NCBI GenBank assembly: GCA_000151295.1
Contig: GG745328.1
Coordinates: forward strand, 1,360,150 to 1,424,149
Direction: 5' to 3'
Source of the DNA: Allomyces macrogynus ATCC 38327
Lineage: Eukaryota > Blastocladiomycota > Blastocladiomycetes > Blastocladiales > Blastocladiaceae
Length of the DNA: 64,000 nucleotides
A program made the position numbers and the translations under genes. The notes beneath the pieces were generated by a model that saw only the letters and a program-made list of their open reading frames with translations, had not been told where the DNA came from and made no database searches. This document shows, piece after piece, positions 54,377 to 64,000 of this stretch; position 1 is the stretch's first letter; each line of letters starts with the position of its first letter.

Positions 54377-54807
54377 GCTGCCAGCGTTGGTCGCATCGTC
54401 GTCGCGTCGCGTAACTCCAAAAAAATTTGAAAGTATTTCGGAGAGGAGGAGCGAGTCATGACCCGACGAGCGGTAAGGTGCGGTAGTGTTGCACGTGCAA
54501 TGGGACTCGCGCTGCTCCACCGCAACCACGATCACTCACGAACAACTCTCGCCGTTAGCCATCGCGAGGCCGACAGCTTCAATCCATCGCTCCCCGCGCG
54601 GCACCGACCGCGCCCACGTTGCCCCACGACCCGACCATGACGTGATCGTGCTCCCGCCTGTCGGCCCGCGGCACTCGCCGTGCTCGTACATATGCTGCGG
54701 GCGCCCCGCGGCTTGCCTGACCCTGCTTGGCTGCACCCGGACCGCCTCCACGACCATCAACTTCTCCTCGCTCCTCGCAACCACCAACCAACCAAGCACC
54801 AACCACC
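54377..54807. promoter_or_regulatory. Divergent promoter between TPP1-like gene and HIS5
   Basis: 431 bp between two starts, with an AC-rich leader (ccaaccaaccaag..) just before the HIS5 ATG. No gene supported. Confidence 0.5.
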
Positions 54808-55968
54808 ATGTCGCCCAAGAACTTTTCTCTCGAAGCACTGATTCGGCCCAACATTCTGAAGCTCAAGCCCTACCGGTGTGCGCGCGACGACTACTCCGAG
54901 GGCATCTTGCTTGACGCCAACGAAAACGCCTTTGGCCCCTCTGTCCCCGCCGCCGCGCACCATGACCTGCCCGACACATTGCTCGCACGTTACCCGGACC
55001 CGTACCAGCGCGAACTCAAGGCGCAGCTCGCCGACTGGCGCGGCCTGACCCGTGCAGCCTGGGACCACGTCTTTCTCGGTGTCGGGTCGGACGAAGTGCT
55101 CGACATCGTCATGCGCGTCGCATGCACGCCCGGCACCGACAAGATTCTTGTATGCCCGCCGACCTATGGCATGTACACGGTCTCGGCCGATATCAACGAC
55201 GTCGAGGTCGTGAAGGTGCCGCTCGATGTGGACCGCGCATTTGCGCTCGACGTCGATGCCGTGCTCAAGGCCCTGCAGGCCGACGCGAAAATCAAGGTCG
55301 TCTTCCTGTGCTCGCCGGGGAACCCGACCGGGTCGGCCCTTGTCGAGTCGGACGTGCGCCGCATTCTCGACTTTGATGGGTGGAACGGGCTCGTGGTCGT
55401 GGACGAGGCCTATATCGACTTTGCCGACCAGCGGTCGGCGGTCGCACTCGTCAAGCAGTACCCGAACCTGCTCGTCTCGCAAACGTTCAGCAAGAGTTTT
55501 GGGATGGCCGGGGTGCGGCTCGGTGTCGCCTACGCACAGCCGCCGCTCATCGCAGTCCTCTCGAAAACCAAGGCGCCCTATAATATCAGCAACCCGACCG
55601 CGCAGCTCGGGCTCGCGGCCATGTCCCCGCAGGGGCTCGCCACGTTCACGGCCAACATTGCCGCGGCCAAGGAACAGCGCGCCCGACTGCTGCGCGAATT
55701 GCCGAAATTGCCGCGCGCCGGTAAGATTCTCGGCACGAGCGACGCCAATTTCGTGCTGATTCAAGTGCTTGGCAAAGACGGAAGGCCGTGCAATGCCACG
55801 GCGCTCGCGCTCTACAAGGCACTTGCCGAGGCGCACAAGGTGGTCGTGCGGTTCCGCGGAAACGATTACGGGTGTAACGCGTGTGTGCGCGTCACGGTCG
55901 GCACTCCCGAGGAGGTGGATTATTTGTTGGCCAAGTGGCGCGCGCACTTTACGGCGGCCAAGGTCTAG
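54808..55968 (+). CDS. HIS5: Histidinol-phosphate aminotransferase
   Basis: Intronless, 386 aa. PLP-dependent class I/II aminotransferase of histidine biosynthesis (imidazole-acetol phosphate to histidinol phosphate). Seen are IRPNILKLKPYRCARDDY, LDANENAFGP, ARYPDPYQRELK, FLGVGSDEVLDIVMRVACTP, CPPTYGMY, SPGNPTGSALV, VVVDEAYIDFAD and the PLP-lysine motif SQTFSKSFGMAGVRLG (Lys near 229). The C-terminal Arg/Gly block VVRFRGNDYGCNACVRVTVG ends the domain. Length and motifs match fungal His5. The start is the first ATG in a favourable CACCATGTC context; the N-terminus aligns directly with the family. Confidence 0.97.
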   Translation: MSPKNFSLEALIRPNILKLKPYRCARDDYSEGILLDANENAFGPSVPAAAHHDLPDTLLARYPDPYQRELKAQLADWRGLTRAAWDHVFLGVGSDEVLDIVMRVACTPGTDKILVCPPTYGMYTVSADINDVEVVKVPLDVDRAFALDVDAVLKALQADAKIKVVFLCSPGNPTGSALVESDVRRILDFDGWNGLVVVDEAYIDFADQRSAVALVKQYPNLLVSQTFSKSFGMAGVRLGVAYAQPPLIAVLSKTKAPYNISNPTAQLGLAAMSPQGLATFTANIAAAKEQRARLLRELPKLPRAGKILGTSDANFVLIQVLGKDGRPCNATALALYKALAEAHKVVVRFRGNDYGCNACVRVTVGTPEEVDYLLAKWRAHFTAAKV

Positions 55969-56067
55969 ATTGGTCCTTGGCTGTTCTTGCTGCGCTGGTC
56001 GTTTGCTCGGAGCTCGTGGAAGTAGCGTCCAAAAACATGTCTATCTTTGCTCAAACGCCGTTGATTT

Positions 56068-57576
56068 TTACACGAGCACGCCCTGGTACGGGTCAAACTC
56101 GGGCTCGAGCGGTTCGCTCGGCTCGTCATCATCGTCCTCATCCTCCTCCACCTCGGCGCGGTCGACCAACGGTGTCGCCGCCCCCGATGCCGCACCCTTC
56201 CCACCCGCACCGCCCAGCTTGCTGGCGCTCTTGACGACCCGGTTCCCATCGCGGTCCGTCTCCAAGACCAGCTCCATATTGCCAATCTTCACGGCGACCT
56301 GATTATCATGCCCTGGGACAGCGTTCATCGCAAACACTTCGCGCTCCTCGCTCTTTTCCGCGACATCCATGCGCTCTCCCACGGCGAGCTGCGCAATCGC
56401 GTCCTTGAGCAGTCCACCCTGCACGTGCAAGTACTCGGCCGCGAGTTTGGCAACCGCGTCCGTCAACGCCGCCGCGATCCCGCCCTTCCGCAGTGGCGGC
56501 GGTGGTGCGGCCGCCGCAAGGATCTGGTCGGCAACCACATCCAGCGGCGGAGTCGGACTCGGGACCGCGACCGTGCGTGGATGAAACACGCGCGCACTGG
56601 CCAAATCCTGGATGGCATGCACGATCGGTTCACCAATGGCCGCAACGGGAGTACACGTCCGCGTAACAGGCCGTGCATCCGGCGCATCGGCAAACGCGCG
56701 GTCCGCACACAACCTCGGCGAATGAATCGCGACCACGTACGCGCAGGTGGCCAGTTCCTTGACGTAGGCAATCCGGTCAGTCCCATCGACCGAGCAGTGG
56801 TACTGGATCTGCGCGGTGCGTGGGTGGCCCGTCACGTCGCAGATGGTGCCGAGCGTGTAGGTCTCGGCAAGGTACCGCCGGCCAGCGAGCCGTGGGACTT
56901 GCGCGGGTGGCATGTCGCCGGAGGGAGGGCCGCGGCCGAGGACGTAGTGCACGGACGGGGCGTGCGTGCCGAAATCGTGGAACTGCACGGCGTTGCGCTG
57001 GTAGCAGAATTGGTAGCTCCACCAGCCCTGCGAGGTCGATTGGCAGGTTCCGCGTAGCGGAGCGAGGAGGGCGCGTGCCGCGGCGATCAGGTCGGCGTCG
57101 GTGCGCGGATCGGGACGGTGGGATGCGTGAGCCGCCGAGGTGGAGGACGAGGATGCGGGAGCGGGTGATGCGACGGCGGTAGTAGGCGGCGGGCAGTAAA
57201 GCGCGCGACCGGAGCCGGGCAGAGCGTAGACGTGTTTGCGCCCCTTGTCGTCGGTCTATGTCCGTGATGAGGTCGGGTCAGGATCAATCTCGGTCAAGGA
57301 ACGCACTCTGCGTGCAGTCGAGAGGGGACGTACGGGCATGGGGATCGGGAACCGGTGGAAGACTATGTCGTGCGCGCGATCACCCGGCAGCAGGTCGTCA
57401 AACGGCGAGGGTGGGTCGACGACAACGCGTGGACTGGTCGTGCGGTCCTTGCCCGAGGGCGAAGAGGAAGCAACGCCAGTCGTGACGACGTGGGAGAGGG
57501 CAAGGACGGCCAGAGCGAGGAGCGCGGCTCGTGGCAGCGGGCCCCTTGCATTCGTGAGCCGTGGTGGGCGTGCCAT
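56068..57576 (-). CDS. OS-9/Yos9-like ER quality-control lectin
   Basis: Exons 57576-57334 and 57255-56068 (476 aa). An N-terminal signal peptide (LPRAALLALAVLALSHVVTT) targets the ER. Residues about 140-290 form a mannose-6-phosphate-receptor-homology domain with the OS-9 signature GTCQSTSQGWWSYQFCYQR and further paired Cys (TICDVTGHPR, YHCSVDGTDR, YVKELATCAYVVAIHSPRLC). In this family the lectin recognises trimmed glycans on misfolded proteins and delivers them to the Hrd1 complex. A helical region and an acidic tail (EVEEDEDDDDEPSEPLEPEF) follow. No HDEL-type signal ends the protein, so retention must differ from yeast Yos9. The intron has a GTACGT donor and a TAG acceptor, phase 0. Confidence 0.9.
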
Positions 57577-57929
57577 GGTGGAGGTAAGCCGAGGAATGTG
57601 TCGGACGGGTCGGGGCCGCGGCGGAGCGGGTGGGCAAGATGCTTTCCGCTGTTGCAGCAAGTTACTCGTCGTCTTGAGCGCTGCGCTTGCGAGGATCGCG
57701 TTGACGTCGTGCAGCAGAGCGACAAGCCGAGGACACGGGGAAGCAAAAGCGATGGCGACCAAAGCGCGTCGCGGCGAGGGCGCACGTGACGCTGATCAAC
57801 ACGACACGCCGCCACGCCAGAGCAGCCCGCACCTTGATCACAACCACCATGCCGATCACAAACGGCAACGTCGACGACGGACACTGCCGAGAACACGCCG
57901 TGCATGGATCGCCCACTTGCTGCAGTACC
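57577..57929. promoter_or_regulatory. Divergent promoter region
   Basis: 353 bp between the OS-9-like and the helical-repeat protein starts. No motif recognised. Confidence 0.45.
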
Positions 57930-60795
57930 ATGACTAGGCCCTGTCTGGCCGTCCTGGCCCGCCTCGCGCCGCGCCCACTGCGCTCTCCACCACGACCACC
58001 AAGGCTATGCCCGCCCACGACCCCACTGCCGCGCCGACCACCATGGCCACCCGCAGCCCTCGCTCGATCTTCCTTGCTCACGGCACCGGCCGTTCAAGGC
58101 CGCCGCGCACTGGCCACTCTGTCGCCCGACCCGCAAAACACCCGATCACCCAAGTCAAGTGCAACCACCAGGCACGCGCAGCACTTCCAAACGACTGACG
58201 ATATTGTCGCCTATCTCCATCCAAAACTCGTCGATGACCGTGCCACGCCCTCCGACAAACTCGCGCGTGCTGCTGCCGCTTTTCCGGACCCACCGGCTGG
58301 CGCGGATGCCAACTCGACCACCCACAACGACGACGATACCTGGGACCCGCAGCCACCCCCGCCCGACGATCTCCAGCAGCCGCTCGACGCTCAATTCTTG
58401 CGCGATACGCCACGAATTGCGCGCCTCCTCGTTCTGCGTGTTCTATCCTACTGCGCACGACATGTCGTGCCGACCCGCGCCGTTTTTGACCCGCTCATTC
58501 ACGCCGCTGTTCTCGATCACGACTGGACTCTCGCCAGCGACATGGTTGTTGAGCTCTCGAGCAGTGCCAACCCAGACCTGCATCCGGGCCGCGAGATGTG
58601 GGACCGTTTCCTCCCGCCCTTGGCCCGCAACGCACCCGCGCTTGCCATGTCTTTGATTGAGCAGTACCTCATCAACGACCCACACAGGCTCGCTGACCGA
58701 CTCTCGCCATGCTCTGTCGACGCGATCGTCATCGCATCCCGCTCGGCGCACTCGCGTGCGATTCTCGACCGGCTGCACGACGCCATGGACCATGATTCGT
58801 CGCTCCGCTGGATTGCGCCGTATCTCGCTGAAGGCTATGCCCGTGTTAACGAGCCAGATTCGGCGCACGCGCTTCTGAACTCTGCCGAGCAGCAACCAGT
58901 GGACAAGACGGCCCTTCTCCGTGCGCGCATCGTCACCCTGTTTTGCCAGCACCGCGTCGATGACGCGATCGCACTTCTCCATCAGCAAGAGAAGCCACCA
59001 CCGGCTGTGCTCGACCGCGCCGTCAAGTACCTGCTCCGACTCCCGGCACACCGCGATGCGGCCGCTGTGCACTGGCTCACCGTCACGCGCGACCCGTCGT
59101 ACGCCCCATCACTCGACTCGTTCACCGACCTGGTCACGCACGCGGCCCGGCACGCCAAGTGGGCATCAACAAATCTGTCAAGCGCTAACACCGCGAATTC
59201 GCCACTGGCCACGTTCCATTGCTTCCAGCATTGGCGGCGACTGCACCGCACGCGCCGGCTCCCGATGGAAGCGAAGCTTGCCGTGCCGCTGCTGCAGTGG
59301 GCCGCGTACGCGGCGCCTTCTGAACTTGGCACGATCCTGCACGTACTGCGCACACACCGCGTACGAATCCCGCCCAGCAGTGTCCAGGCTGCTATGCACG
59401 CCGTGCGGCACGTGGCTGAGCCCGACGATCGCGGAGTTCAACGACCAGCCCTGTACGAGACGCTGCACTCTGTCCTCGAACCCTTGCCCTCATCCGACGC
59501 AACGGTTCTCGCCGCTCTCGCGCGTCTGGGCGATGCCGACGGCGTTCTGCGCGTCATGCAACGTGTGCCTAACACTTCTCCGCTCGATGCGCGTGCTGTG
59601 CAGGCCATCGCACAGCACCTGCCGGCCGATCGTGCATATTCGATTTTGCGCGAGGCATGGTATCGTTCGCGGCAGCGGCACGCTCGAGGCGCCGACGCCA
59701 ATGTGGTCGCACACCTGCGCGCTCTGTTGCGGCTCACGGCCGCGGTCCGGTCACGCGATGCGCCCTACTGGTTCAAGCAACTTTACGGCCCCACAGCATG
59801 TCGTGCCGGCTCCCCCGCACTCGCGGCCGCGCGTGCCGAGGATGTCGGTGCGCTCGTGCACTCCCTCGGCCAGAGCGGTGAGGTGGAGGTTGTGGATCAA
59901 TTAGTGGCCGCGCTCGCAGCGAGCGGAGACGTTCCACGCCCCGTAGCCGCAGCCGCCGCACACGTCTATTCGCAGTCATTGTGGCCCGACCAAGCGTGGC
60001 TGGCCGTGCATGCCGTCAAGGGCACCGACTGGACCGCGAAATTGGCATGGACGTCGTTTTTGGCCGCGCTTGTCAAGGTTGGTCGTGCCCACGATGCGCA
60101 GGCGCTTCATTGTTGCAGCTCGTCACGGATCCACCCGCCTCTTTCTGCCGATCCAATCCTCCCACACGCCTACTCCGGTTACTTTTGCGCACATCTCGCC
60201 GAACATTCGAGTCGATTCAAAAGCGCGGAAGTGCTGTCAGTGTCTTTGCAGCAGAGATGTGCCGTGGCTCCTCAACACGAAATCGCTCGCGCGACTCCTT
60301 TCTCGCCGGGCAAGTGGCGCCCGCAGCCCGCCCGGCGCCCAACGGGGCAGCTCGAGCGGTACCACGAGCACCTATTCCTGGAACTCCTTCGCGGTCGGGC
60401 TGCACCGGTGGCGCGCCGTCGCGCGCCTTCTCCATCAACTCGCGGCGCTGAAAGCAGGCTCCGCGCGCCCGTCCGGGATGACGCTTGCGCTGGTCCGTTC
60501 GTGGACCGCAGCGCGGCTCATCCAGGTCGGTGTCCCCGAAGCGGCCAGCGGCGCGCGGATGCGCGAGAAGGAATTGGCGCAAATCGCGTACGATGCGGTG
60601 GAAAAGGTTGGTGAGGATGCCGACGAGGTGCGGGAGATTGCGCAAGTGCTCGATGCGGCGCACAAGGCGCGGATGACGGTCGAGCGCGATTTGTGGACGC
60701 GGTGCCGGTTACGCGGGCGCGCGCCGGCGACCAAGTTGGCGGAGGTGGTGCTGGATGGGAAGACGGCGGCAAGACGGGCCCGGGGTCGAGAATGA
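57930..60795 (+). CDS. Mitochondrial helical-repeat (PPR-like) protein with apparent frame break near 60.25 kb
   Basis: From ATG 57930 a long open frame has an Arg/Pro/Ala-rich presequence, then about 700 residues of helix pairs reminiscent of pentatricopeptide repeats (RAVFDPLIHAAVLDHDWTLA, YLAEGYARVNEPDSAHALLN, VLAALARLGDADGVLRVMQR, AWTSFLAALVKVGRAHDAQA). After about 60250 the coding-like sequence moves to another frame (DVPWLLNTKSLARLLSRRAS, then AVARLLHQLAALKAG) and ends at a TGA at 60793-60795 (LWTRCRLRGRAPATKLAEVV). One extra base in the CAGCAGAGATG stretch would explain it; two unusually short introns (41 nt) are an alternative. By family, organellar RNA metabolism is likely. The exact PPR assignment is uncertain. 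Confidence 0.62.
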
Positions 60796-61103
60796 AATGA
60801 AGTGCGTTCAACCGCCGATGAAGCTGGAAAAACAGGTTCATTTGGACACTGTGCGATCGCAAGGCCGCGGGCCTCGAGTCCCCGTGACGCGACACGGCCG
60901 ACTCCTCCTCAAGCGCCGACGCGCGCGCCCCGGCATCAAAATGTCTCGACCACGATTGGCGCGCTGGACGCGCTTTTCCTCCATCTCTCTTTGCTCAAAC
61001 GCGACCGCAACGCCGCGTGCATCTCGACCGACATTGACACCCGTACGCCCGCACCGCGCCCAACACTGTGCCGCCGCAAACAGGCACCATCCTAGGGCGC
61101 GCA
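60796..61103. other. Intergenic region upstream of the SUMO-like array
   Basis: 308 bp, presumably the promoter of the first SUMO-like gene. Nothing else recognised. Confidence 0.5.
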
Positions 61104-61823
61104 ATGCCCACAGCCATATCGATCCCAAACGTCCCGGGTGTGGTTGTATCGGTGGCCGCGATTCCGGTCCTGGTCCAGGCGCTGCAGACGCTGCAGGCGT
61201 TCCAAGCGGTGCAGATATTGCAGATGCAGGAATCGATGCAGACGACGTCGCAGACACTCCAGGCGCTCCAGGCAGCCCACGTCGCCTCGTCCAACAACAC
61301 GTTCAGCGCCGTCGTGCCGCAGGCCACCCCTTCGCCCTCGCCCTCACCCGACGTCAAGCCGGGTGCAAACACCAAGCTGTTGATAACGATGCGCAACAAG
61401 CGGCAGGGCACCTCGATTGGTATGTTGCGCGCGTACTTCGCCCTCCACCGACTTTTGTTATCTCCTCGCTCGCCGTGAGCGCTCACCAACAACGTCCCGC
61501 GCCGCACCCAGACTTCCATGTCAGCAGCACGCTCAAGTTTGAAAAAATCGCACAAGCCTACGCACAACTCGAGGAGATCGACGTCTCCCTCCACGCGTTC
61601 CAGTTCGCAGTGGGCGGCAACCAGATCGATCGGACGAAACGCGTGGGCGAGGTTCGGATTTGGTCCTTCAACCGACCCCGGACTTGCTTGCTGTTCCCTG
61701 ACTCACTCCTGGCCCTCTCCCCCCCCCTCCCCCTCCCTCCCCCCCTCACAGCTCGGCCTGGTGCATGGTGCCATTGTCGACGTCAACTTGGTCGATCGAC
61801 TGCCTGCGGGGTTCGTGCAATGA
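61104..61823 (+). CDS. SUMO-like protein 1, divergent, no C-terminal diglycine
   Basis: Exons 61104-61419, 61512-61651 and 61752-61823 (175 aa). Residues 1 to about 85 form a Gln/Leu-rich amphipathic extension (LVQALQTLQAFQAVQILQMQ). The ubiquitin-like fold follows: LLITMRNKRQGTSIDFHVSS, TLKFEKIAQAYAQLEEIDVS, LHAFQFAVGGNQIDRTKRVG, ELGLVHGAIVDVNLV. The linker PDVKPG just before the fold is shared with the third gene of the array. The introns fall at the same two positions and phases (phase 1 after the second strand, phase 0 before LGL) as in that gene. The C-terminus ends LPAGFVQ without GG, so conjugation is unlikely unless another form exists. It is first of three tandem, same-strand copies. 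Confidence 0.75.
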
Positions 61824-62273
61824 TCGGTGCAGGTCGTGCGTGCCAAGGGTGCGTCTTGGTGGAGAGCGGAGTGGGCGACGCTGCAATCTGATTGAGCGCT
61901 TTGCAACAACGTTGTTGGTTATTTTTGGCTAAAGTCGGGTGAGTATGCATCATTAGCGACATGCGACCTGACCAAGGACGCGAGCATCCAAATGTCAAAT
62001 TCAATCCCCTTTCCAAAGATTTGTGGCAGCCGCCCAGGATCTGTCCATCTCGGGCACGACCGCCGCCCCCCCCCCCCCCCCCCCCCCAAGACAGCAACGC
62101 GACATGACGCGACGCGACTGGCTCCACACACCGGCACACGCGCGCGCACGCGCAAGGACCAGCAGCCAAATCCGCTCCATCGCGATCGACGCGCTTCTTC
62201 TCCCGCACTTCCTCGTCGCATCTCTCTTCACCCAAACGCAATCATAACGCCACGTCAACCCTTGGCTGCCAAG
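61824..62273. other. Intergenic region between SUMO-like 1 and 2
   Basis: 450 bp with a 22-C homopolymer at 62066-62087. Promoter of the second gene. No gene supported. Confidence 0.5.
62066..62087. repeat. C22 homopolymer
   Basis: Twenty-two consecutive C in the promoter of the second SUMO-like gene. Confidence 0.9.
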
Positions 62274-62827
62274 ATGGACAGTTACACGCCGAGCCCCGAC
62301 CCCGAGCTGCCACCAGCTGGCGCGCGCCGCGCCGACCCGACTTCCGAGCCTGTGCCTGTACGGCAGGCGCTCCAGGCGCAGCGGGACGCGATCCCACCCA
62401 TGCTGCAAGCGTTCCAGGCGCTTCACGCTGCGATCCCGCCCGACAGCATGTTCAACGACGTGGTGCGGCAGGAGGCGGCTCCACCCTCGCCCATTGCCGA
62501 GCCTGTCAAGAGCGACATCGAACAGCAAGTGTTGATCGCCTTGCGCAACCAGGAGTGGAACGATACAATGGGTGCGTTGCTGCGGTCCGCCGACCGTCCT
62601 GCTCACCCCCTCCTTGCCGCCGCAGCACGCGCAGCAAGCGCAGCACGCGTCAGGTCTGCTCGCGTGTTGATTCCAGAATTCAAGTGCAAGAGCGCCGCAG
62701 CCAAGTTTGGAAAAATTGCGCATACGCCGACAAGAGGGGCGTCGGCCGCAGGTCGCTGCTGTTCACGTTTGACGGCGAGCATCTCCGGTTCAACCGCAAC
62801 GAAAGCCTGGGCGACGTGCACGTCTGA
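62274..62827 (+). pseudogene. SUMO-like protein 2, apparently frameshifted and truncated
   Basis: Exon 1 is 62274-62571; exon 2 starts at 62677. It has an N-terminal Gln/Ala-rich extension like that of gene 1 (AIPPMLQAFQALHAAIPPDS) and then the ubiquitin-like start EPVKSDIEQQVLIALRNQEW, EFKCKSAAAKFGKIA. At an A5 tract (62711-62715) the homologous sequence jumps frame and continues as AYADKRGVGRRSLLFTFDGE, HLRFNRNESLGD. A GTGCAC donor-like sequence sits where genes 1 and 3 have their second intron, but the sequence after the expected acceptor (FGLGRGLSGH, then stop) has lost the last strand. Either a pseudogene, or a real gene with a one-base error and a divergent last exon. Confidence 0.55.
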
Positions 62828-63373
62828 TTACCAACAGATTCGGCGCTGACAGTTTGGCCTTGGTCGTGGTCTTTCGGGGCACTGATTCCACTGACTCTCC
62901 ACTCGGGTCCCACGCACTACCACGCCCAGCTTGAGTTGTTCGATGGTCGACGTGATGATCCTGTGGCGCGGGTGGAACCAGTGATTGGTGCGAATCAGCG
63001 TTTGGAGCGCGAATGAGACCGTGCCATGAGCGTTTGTTGTTGGAACACGCTGGGTTATGATTTTGTGCCTGCTGGTCAGTTGCAATTTTGGGTGAGCAGC
63101 ATCTTGCCGTGGGTGTCAGAACCATATTTCCAACCCGGCACGTCGTTCTTCTTGTCACCAGCTGGCAGCGCCAGTCCGCAAAATGCGGCCGCCTCTTTGA
63201 GCAACAATGGAGCCTCAGATCCATGTGCGTCGGCAGTCACAACCAAACGCGTGCGGAAAGCTCCATTCGGTAATTTGGCCGCGACCCTCTCACTCTCTCG
63301 GCCCAACACTCCTCCAACCCGCGACCCTGCCCCGCCTACTCCACGCCGCGCGCCCGGTGCAATTCTCCCAAAC
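62828..63373. other. Intergenic region between SUMO-like 2 and 3
   Basis: 546 bp; may include a degenerate last exon of gene 2 near 62860 and the promoter of gene 3. No further gene supported. Confidence 0.45.
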
Positions 63374-64000
63374 ATGGACGATCACAAGCCCGACGTCAAG
63401 CCAGGCAACGTGCAGCAGATTTCGATCAGGCTGCGCGACCAGCAGAACAACGAAATTGGTGCAATCGTCTCGGCTATCCTGCTCGTGCCAACCGCCGCGG
63501 CCATGATCGAGCGCCTCTCACAATGGAGACCCTTTCCCTCGATGCGTCGATACCTGCATAGAAATCAAGGCCAGGAGCACGACCAAGTTTCAGAAAATCG
63601 CGAAGGCCTACGCCAACAAGAAGGGCATCGACCTCAATTACCTACGGTTCAATCTCGATGGCGAGCGCGTCAAGCTCGAGGACAGCATTGGCGAGGTGCG
63701 TGCTAATCGCTGGCGCGACTGTGACGGACGTCTCGCAGCGCACTGACTCACCCCCCCCCCCCCCCTCTCTCACTGTGCAGCTCGACCTGCTGGACGGGGA
63801 TGTCGTCGACGTGAACACGGACATGATCGGCGGGGTGCACGTCGTGATCGACGATGCGCAAAAAGGCACGACAAGGGCGCGCTGGTCGTGCCACGAGTGC
63901 TTCTGGAACACGACACATTGTTGTTTGGGGCTGCGCAGCTCACCCGCTTTTGTCAGGGTACATCAAACCTTGAATAATATGCGGTATGGGCCGGGGGCCC
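63374..64000 (+). CDS. SUMO, canonical-like, with diglycine and C-terminal extension (3' end outside window)
   Basis: Exons 63374-63458, 63562-63695 and 63781 onward, open to the window edge. MDDHKPDVKPG leads into a SUMO fold: VQQISIRLRDQQNNEIEIKA, RSTTKFQKIAKAYANKKGID, LNYLRFNLDGERVKLEDSIG, ELDLLDGDVVDVNTDMIGG. The diglycine is where SUMO proteases cleave, so mature SUMO would end at IGG. The usual aromatic/hydrophobic core and the D-G-E-R-V turn of SUMO are present. The sequence after GG (VHVVIDDAQKGTTRARWSCH..) is open for at least 50 residues, much longer than most SUMO tails, although an intron or a nearby stop outside the window is possible. It is probably the functional SUMO of the array. 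Confidence 0.85.
63751..63765. repeat. C15 polypyrimidine run in SUMO intron 2
   Basis: Fifteen C immediately before the CTCTCTCACTGTGCAG acceptor of the SUMO gene. Confidence 0.9.

Noticed and set aside
1..64000. tRNA genes, transposons, CRISPR arrays, prokaryotic operons
   Set aside because: No cloverleaf, transposase, terminal repeats or spacer arrays were recognised by eye. A tRNAscan and repeat search would be needed to exclude small cases.

Overview
The window looks like nuclear DNA of a GC-rich, early-diverging fungus (chytrid or blastocladiomycete type). The case rests on densely packed eukaryotic genes split by short introns (about 41 to 125 nt, usually GTACGT/GTGCGT/GTATGT donors and CAG/TAG acceptors), fungal orthologues (HIS5, external-type NADH dehydrogenase, PSP1-domain protein), and many long Ser/Pro/Ala-rich disordered proteins. 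No tRNA, rRNA, transposon or CRISPR array was recognised. There is one 780-base assembly gap (43959-44738).

Layout. 1-13.1 kb: an unrecognised partial gene, TIM14/PAM18, a vacuolar-type membrane protein with a LEA2-like luminal domain, a Nudix hydrolase, MAT2B, MCM7, an RGG-box protein and eIF3i. 13.2-31 kb: a large disordered protein, a secreted double-propeller phytase with EGF modules, a C2H2 transcription factor and a PSP1-domain protein. 32-43 kb: a TBC/TLDc (TBC1D24-like) protein, a possible small broken gene, a type II NADH dehydrogenase, AP-3 beta and RFC4. 43-60.8 kb: a gap-adjacent protein with a repeated INDLMDE motif, a CaMK-like kinase, a mitochondrial LEA-3-type protein, a candidate shelterin TPP1/Tpz1-like OB-fold protein, HIS5, an OS-9/Yos9 ER lectin and a mitochondrial helical-repeat protein. 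61.1-64 kb: a tandem array of three SUMO-like genes, the last running off the window.

Gene order is that of unlinked housekeeping genes, many in head-to-head pairs with 150-570 bp shared promoters (TIM14, the LEA2-like/Nudix pair, MAT2B/MCM7, RGG/eIF3i, LEA, TPP1-like/HIS5, OS-9/PPR-like). The parts most worth a second look are the SUMO-like array, the EGF-bridged double phytase, the TPP1-like gene, the fungal LEA-3 protein, and the copy of an exon end inside an NADH dehydrogenase intron.

Gene models were spliced by hand from reading frame, splice signals and family knowledge. Exon coordinates are given so that each can be checked. Several apparent one-base lesions may be assembly errors.
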